A DNA stretch of 64,000 nt from Megasphaera massiliensis (GTDB lineage: Bacteria; Bacillota; Negativicutes; Veillonellales; Megasphaeraceae). A program made the translations under genes and the position numbers. Shown in pieces: positions 61,621 through 64,000 of the stretch (positions are counted from its first letter, which is position 1; each line of letters opens with the position of its first letter). The notes under the pieces were generated by a model. The model was not told where the DNA came from. It saw nothing but the letters and a program-made list of their open reading frames with translations, and searched no databases. The stretch lies in assembly GCF_000455225.1 (NCBI RefSeq), contig NZ_HF954537.1:574357-638356 (forward strand). The letters run 5' to 3'.

Positions 61621-62538
61621 TTATGCTTCTAATTGACCGACGATGTCGCTGATATGGGCGATGCCTTGGTCTTTACAGTATTGGTCGAGGCCTTCGGCGA
61701 CGGTTTCGACAGCCCGGGGGTCGACGAAGTTATGAGCGCCGACAGCGACCGTGCTGGCACCGGCCAGCATGAATTCTACCGCATCCTGCCAGGTCACGAT
61801 ACCGCCCAGGCCCAAGATGGGAATGGAGACAGCCTTCGACGCCTGCCAAACCATGCGCAGGGCGATGGGCTTTATGGCAGGACCCGACAGGCCGCCGGTG
61901 ATGTTGCCCAAGATGGGCCGACGCGTCGTGATGTCGATGGCCATGCCGGTCAGGGTGTTGATGAGAGAAATGGCATCGGCACCGGCTGCTTCGACAGCCT
62001 TGGCCATGGTCGTAATGTCCGTAACGTTGGGCGATAATTTGACGATGACCGGCTTTTTCGTGTTGTCCTTGACACTGCGCGTAACGGCGGCAGCCGCTTC
62101 GGGCTGGGTACCGAAGACGATGCCCCCTTCTTTGACGTTGGGGCAGGAAATATTGACTTCAAGGCCTGCGACGCCGTCGACGTCGAGGTCGGCTGCGATT
62201 TGTCCGTATTCTTCGACACTGCCGGCGGAGACATTGACGATGAGCGGCGTTTGACAGGAAGCCGTTACCTTCGGCAGGATGTCCCGCTTAAAGGCGTCGA
62301 CACCGGGGTTTTCCAAACCGATGCAGTTGAGCATGCCTGCTGGCGTTTCGGCGACGCGGACACCGGGATTGCCCGGCCGCGGCAAGGGCGTAATCCCTTT
62401 GGAGATGATGGCCCCGACGGCGTCGAGGTCGAGAAAATCACTGTATTCGATGCCGAATCCGAAGGTTCCCGATGCCCCCATGACAGGCGTTTTCATCGAG
62501 ATACTGGCAAATTCGACGGCAATCCGTTCACTGATCAT
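61621..62538 (-). CDS. pyrD: Dihydroorotate dehydrogenase, catalytic subunit (305 aa)
   Basis: Class 1B PyrD oxidises dihydroorotate to orotate and passes electrons to Pyr[25 protein letters not shown] and the active-site Cys in [11 protein letters not shown] mark the FMN barrel. [12 protein letters not shown] ends the fold. It overlaps pyrK by one base (TGATG). Confidence 0.96.
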   Translation of the reverse strand: MISERIAVEFASISMKTPVMGASGTFGFGIEYSDFLDLDAVGAIISKGITPLPRPGNPGVRVAETPAGMLNCIGLENPGVDAFKRDILPKVTASCQTPLIVNVSAGSVEEYGQIAADLDVDGVAGLEVNISCPNVKEGGIVFGTQPEAAAAVTRSVKDNTKKPVIVKLSPNVTDITTMAKAVEAAGADAISLINTLTGMAIDITTRRPILGNITGGLSGPAIKPIALRMVWQASKAVSIPILGLGGIVTWQDAVEFMLAGASTVAVGAHNFVDPRAVETVAEGLDQYCKDQGIAHISDIVGQLEA

Positions 62539-63320
62539 CAGAAGACCTCCTTTGCCGAAAAGACGGGTCCGTCGGTGCAGACTTTATAGCGCTTGCCGTC
62601 CAGCTTGCTTTCAAAGGTACAGCCCAGACAGACGCCGAAGCCGCAGGCCATCCGTTTTTCCATAGAGACTTCACAGTCGATGCCGGCCTTGGCCGATCCT
62701 TCGGCAATGGTCATCATCATCATCGTCGGCCCGCAGACCGATACGCGGTCGATGGGATGCTCGGAAAAAATTTGGGGCAGGGCATCGACGGCAAAGCCTT
62801 TGATGCCCTTAGAACCGTCATCAGTAGTGACATAAATCTGTTCGGCATAGGGTTCAAAGAACTCGGTCCAAAACGTTTCGGCTGCCGTCTTGCCGGCGAC
62901 GAGCACGATGGGATGATCGAGCTGTTTCGCCAAGAAGATGAGCGGCGCCAGGCCCACGCCGCCGCCGGCCAAAAGGACTTTCCCCGGCGTCGTCGTAAAG
63001 ATGCCGTCGCCCAAGGGCCCTTCGACGTTGATCATATCGCCGGGACGGAGGTCCTTCATTTCTTCCGTGCCGACGCCGACCAAGCGGTAAATAATGGTCA
63101 CCGTTCCCGCATCGACATCGGCATCGACGATGCCGAAGGGACGGCGCAAAAAGGTCTGTCCCCCATCGCGATGGACGTTGACAAATTGACCGGCCTTGGC
63201 TTCCTTGGCCGTCTTCGGCGCTTGGAAGACCATTTTCCAAACTTCCGGAATGATGGCTGTATTTTCGACAATGGTCGCCATTTCCACAAATTTTTTCACC
63301 CTCTGATCATCCTTCCTCAT
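62538..63320 (-). CDS. pyrK: Dihydroorotate dehydrogenase electron transfer subunit PyrK (260 aa)
   Basis: PyrK is the FAD and [2Fe-2S] subunit that links PyrD to NAD+. [10 protein letters not shown] binds [22 protein letters not shown] binds NAD, and the cluster cysteines lie in CGFGVCLGC and VCTDGP at the C-terminus. The start is uncertain: ATG 63320 has no ribosome site and is about 11 bases after the predicted +1. GTG 63299, with GGAAGG upstream, fits the length of homologues better. Confidence 0.92.
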   Translation of the reverse strand: MRKDDQRVKKFVEMATIVENTAIIPEVWKMVFQAPKTAKEAKAGQFVNVHRDGGQTFLRRPFGIVDADVDAGTVTIIYRLVGVGTEEMKDLRPGDMINVEGPLGDGIFTTTPGKVLLAGGGVGLAPLIFLAKQLDHPIVLVAGKTAAETFWTEFFEPYAEQIYVTTDDGSKGIKGFAVDALPQIFSEHPIDRVSVCGPTMMMMTIAEGSAKAGIDCEVSMEKRMACGFGVCLGCTFESKLDGKRYKVCTDGPVFSAKEVF

Positions 63321-63337
63321 TTCTATATAGCGATTCT

Positions 63338-63366
63338 ATTATTCCACAAATTGCTCAAAAAGTCCA
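63338..63366 (-). promoter_or_regulatory. Promoter of pyrKD
   Basis: Minus strand TGGACT, 17-base spacer, AATAAT. No PyrR binding leader or attenuator lies between it and pyrK. Confidence 0.45.
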
Positions 63367-63530
63367 CATCTGAGTTGACGCCTTTTAGATCTCTTTACCC
63401 TATCATTGACTCCGCGTAACGATTCTGCTACACTGATTGTATCAGGAACCATGTTCTGCTGTTCAACAGCAGACAAGCCTTCGCGGTTTGCCATCCTATG
63501 TACGTCACTTGTGGCGTATTGGATGGGCAT
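63339..63530 (-). CDS. Possible small protein (63 aa), doubtful
   Basis: The frame starts MPIQYATSDVHRMANREGLS and ends RCGLFEQFVE. The Gln/Val/Asn-rich helical N-terminus recalls short uncharacterised Negativicute proteins, but the ribosome site is weak and the frame runs opposite a candidate small RNA (63441-63541). Its 3' end holds the pyrKD promoter. It may be non-coding. Confidence 0.3.
   Translation of the reverse strand: MPIQYATSDVHRMANREGLSAVEQQNMVPDTISVAESLRGVNDRVKRSKRRQLRCGLFEQFVE
63406..63434 (+). promoter_or_regulatory. Promoter for a candidate small RNA
   Basis: TTGACT, 17-base spacer, TACACT. Confidence 0.5.
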
Positions 63531-63541
63531 GGCCCTTTTTT
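63441..63541 (+). ncRNA. Candidate small RNA of about 100 bases
   Basis: Following the promoter are hairpins CTGCTGTT/AACAGCAG (63456-63472), CAAGCC/GGTTTG (63475-63490), a long arm CCATCC/GGATGG (63491-63526) and a terminator GGGC-ATG-GCCC with seven T (63525-63541). No reading frame on this strand is convincing. The family is not recognised. Confidence 0.45.
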
Positions 63542-63716
63542 TATGATATCATGAAATAGCATTACTTATGTTTCTAATCGAAGCGGCTTAAGGACGGTTC
63601 CTTTTTCCAGTTTGACGCCGGACCGTCCTTTGCCTTTAGATGATATAACGGTTTTGCGCCTTATCAAGGCTGCCTTCGATCGTCGGCTCTCAGCTCAGGC
63701 TCTTTTGAAGGTATTA

Positions 63717-63745
63717 TTGACGCCATACAACGATGCTGATATACT
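63717..63745 (+). promoter_or_regulatory. Promoter-like sequence firing into a terminator hairpin
   Basis: TTGACG, 17-base spacer, TATACT. Only about 60 bases would be transcribed before the terminator at 63755-63814. Confidence 0.5.
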
Positions 63746-63754
63746 GATAATATA

Positions 63755-63814
63755 AAAGGACGTCCCCTCATTTTGCATGCCCTGATGCGGTATGCGGCAG
63801 GGGACGTCTTTTTT
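63755..63814. terminator. Bidirectional terminator hairpin, possible very short RNA
   Basis: GACGTCCCCT pairs with AGGGGACGTC around a 30-base loop that itself pairs (GCATGCC/GGTATGC), with TTTTTT on the plus side and TTTT on the minus side. It ends the partial gene at the right edge and any RNA from 63717. Confidence 0.65.
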
Positions 63815-63878
63815 ATGGTTCAACGCATCCATCGTAACGACGCCCATCGGGCTGCACACGGATTTCAAGCACCTGCTG

Positions 63879-64000
63879 TCAAAATTGCCGCTTCTTGCCG
63901 ATTTCTTTGCGCATCTTTTCCATATTGCCCCGGAATACGCTTCTTTCCTGCATGGCAATCCGTGTATAAAGGACGTCGCCAATGGCCATGTGGATCAAGC
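63879..64000 (-). CDS. C-terminal end of an unidentified protein, possibly an RpiR-type regulator (partial)
   Basis: The minus-strand frame that stops at 63879 reads LIHMAIGDVLYTRIAMQERS, then about 20 charged residues ending EIGKKRQF. The pattern of a hydrophobic helix with AIGDVLYT before a basic tail recalls the SIS-domain end of MurR/RpiR regulators, but only 40 residues are visible. The start is beyond the window. Confidence 0.4.
   Translation of the reverse strand, partial: LIHMAIGDVLYTRIAMQERSVFRGNMEKMRKEIGKKRQF

Larger units (their letters stand above)
63542..63878. other. Intergenic stretch with hairpins, no gene seen
   Basis: Contains a hairpin AAGGACGGT/ACCGTCCTT at about 63590-63627 and the promoter-hairpin unit at 63717-63814. 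The open frame at 63695-63982 minus has no ribosome site and is rejected. Confidence 0.45.

Noticed and set aside
63695-63982. 95-residue minus-strand frame
   Set aside because: It crosses a terminator hairpin, and another frame over 63879-64000 looks more protein-like.
1-64000. CRISPR array, rRNA genes, prophage or replication origin
   Set aside because: No regularly spaced repeats, rRNA segments, phage structural genes or origin-type box clusters were seen.

Overview
The window reads as ordinary chromosome of a Gram-negative-type Firmicute of the class Negativicutes, most like Megasphaera or a close relative. The basis is moderate-to-high GC with strong third-position bias, SD-led genes with textbook sigma-70 promoters, ZTP and SAM-I riboswitches, an EFR1-type flavodoxin/ferredoxin, a FeoA-FeoB fusion, a GlnRS next to a full GatCAB, and a B12-dependent methionine synthase served by an ASKHA activator. 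The genus is inferred from gene content, not proven.

Layout. 1-5.2 kb: a partial gene, two small Cys-rich proteins, an aldo/keto reductase with a cyclophilin-like lipoprotein, a second reductase broken by a homopolymer frameshift, a GNAT acetyltransferase and a LysR regulator. 5.6-7.1 kb: a tnpB-only IS200/IS605 element. 7.2-8.6 kb: a promoter, a short RNA and a terminator, followed by a coupled DUF6978-like and DUF1828/1829-like gene pair. 8.7-9.3 kb: four tRNAs (Arg, Arg, Gly, Pro). 9.4-10.2 kb: a dehydroquinase-fold protein lacking its catalytic residues. 10.6-18.2 kb, minus strand: gatCAB, an EFR1 protein, radC, maf, a DUF4321-like membrane protein and glnS. 18.4-22.2 kb: a FAH-family hydrolase and two amino acid permeases. 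22.4-26.8 kb: cobQ-cbiB-pduX-cobD for the aminopropanol arm of B12. 27-29 kb: htpX and an M50 protease with a secreted protein. 29.2-31.7 kb: fhs-fchA under a ZTP riboswitch. 31.7-38.1 kb: phosphohexomutase, a HAD phosphatase, an Rrf2 regulator, prfC and a metallophosphoesterase. 38.3-43.9 kb: an operon of a corrinoid activator, a truncated MetH and an oxidoreductase. 44-47.4 kb: tRNA-CAT and a feo operon with a long structured leader.

47.7-49.8 kb holds the most unusual cassette, a Fic-fold protein whose core motif has lost its catalytic residues (H to Q, D to S, R to P), followed by a HipA-like kinase with an intact catalytic motif. 50-54.3 kb: a PNPOx remnant, a RibD/DHFR-like reductase, and dnaG-rpoD with a frame break inside rpoD. 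54.5-61.4 kb, plus strand: an RluA-type synthase, fba, rpsT, a MATE exporter, an M29 peptidase and a SAM-I riboswitch driving metNI. 61.6-64 kb: pyrKD, two candidate small RNAs, and the end of a partial gene at the right edge.

The genes link up around one-carbon and B12 metabolism. B12 made with help from cobQ-cbiB-pduX-cobD supports the MetH-activator pair. fhs-fchA feeds the folate pool and responds to ZTP. metNI is shut off by SAM. Three reading-frame breaks (aldo/keto reductase, PNPOx, rpoD) are reported; the rpoD one, in an essential gene, suggests sequence error.
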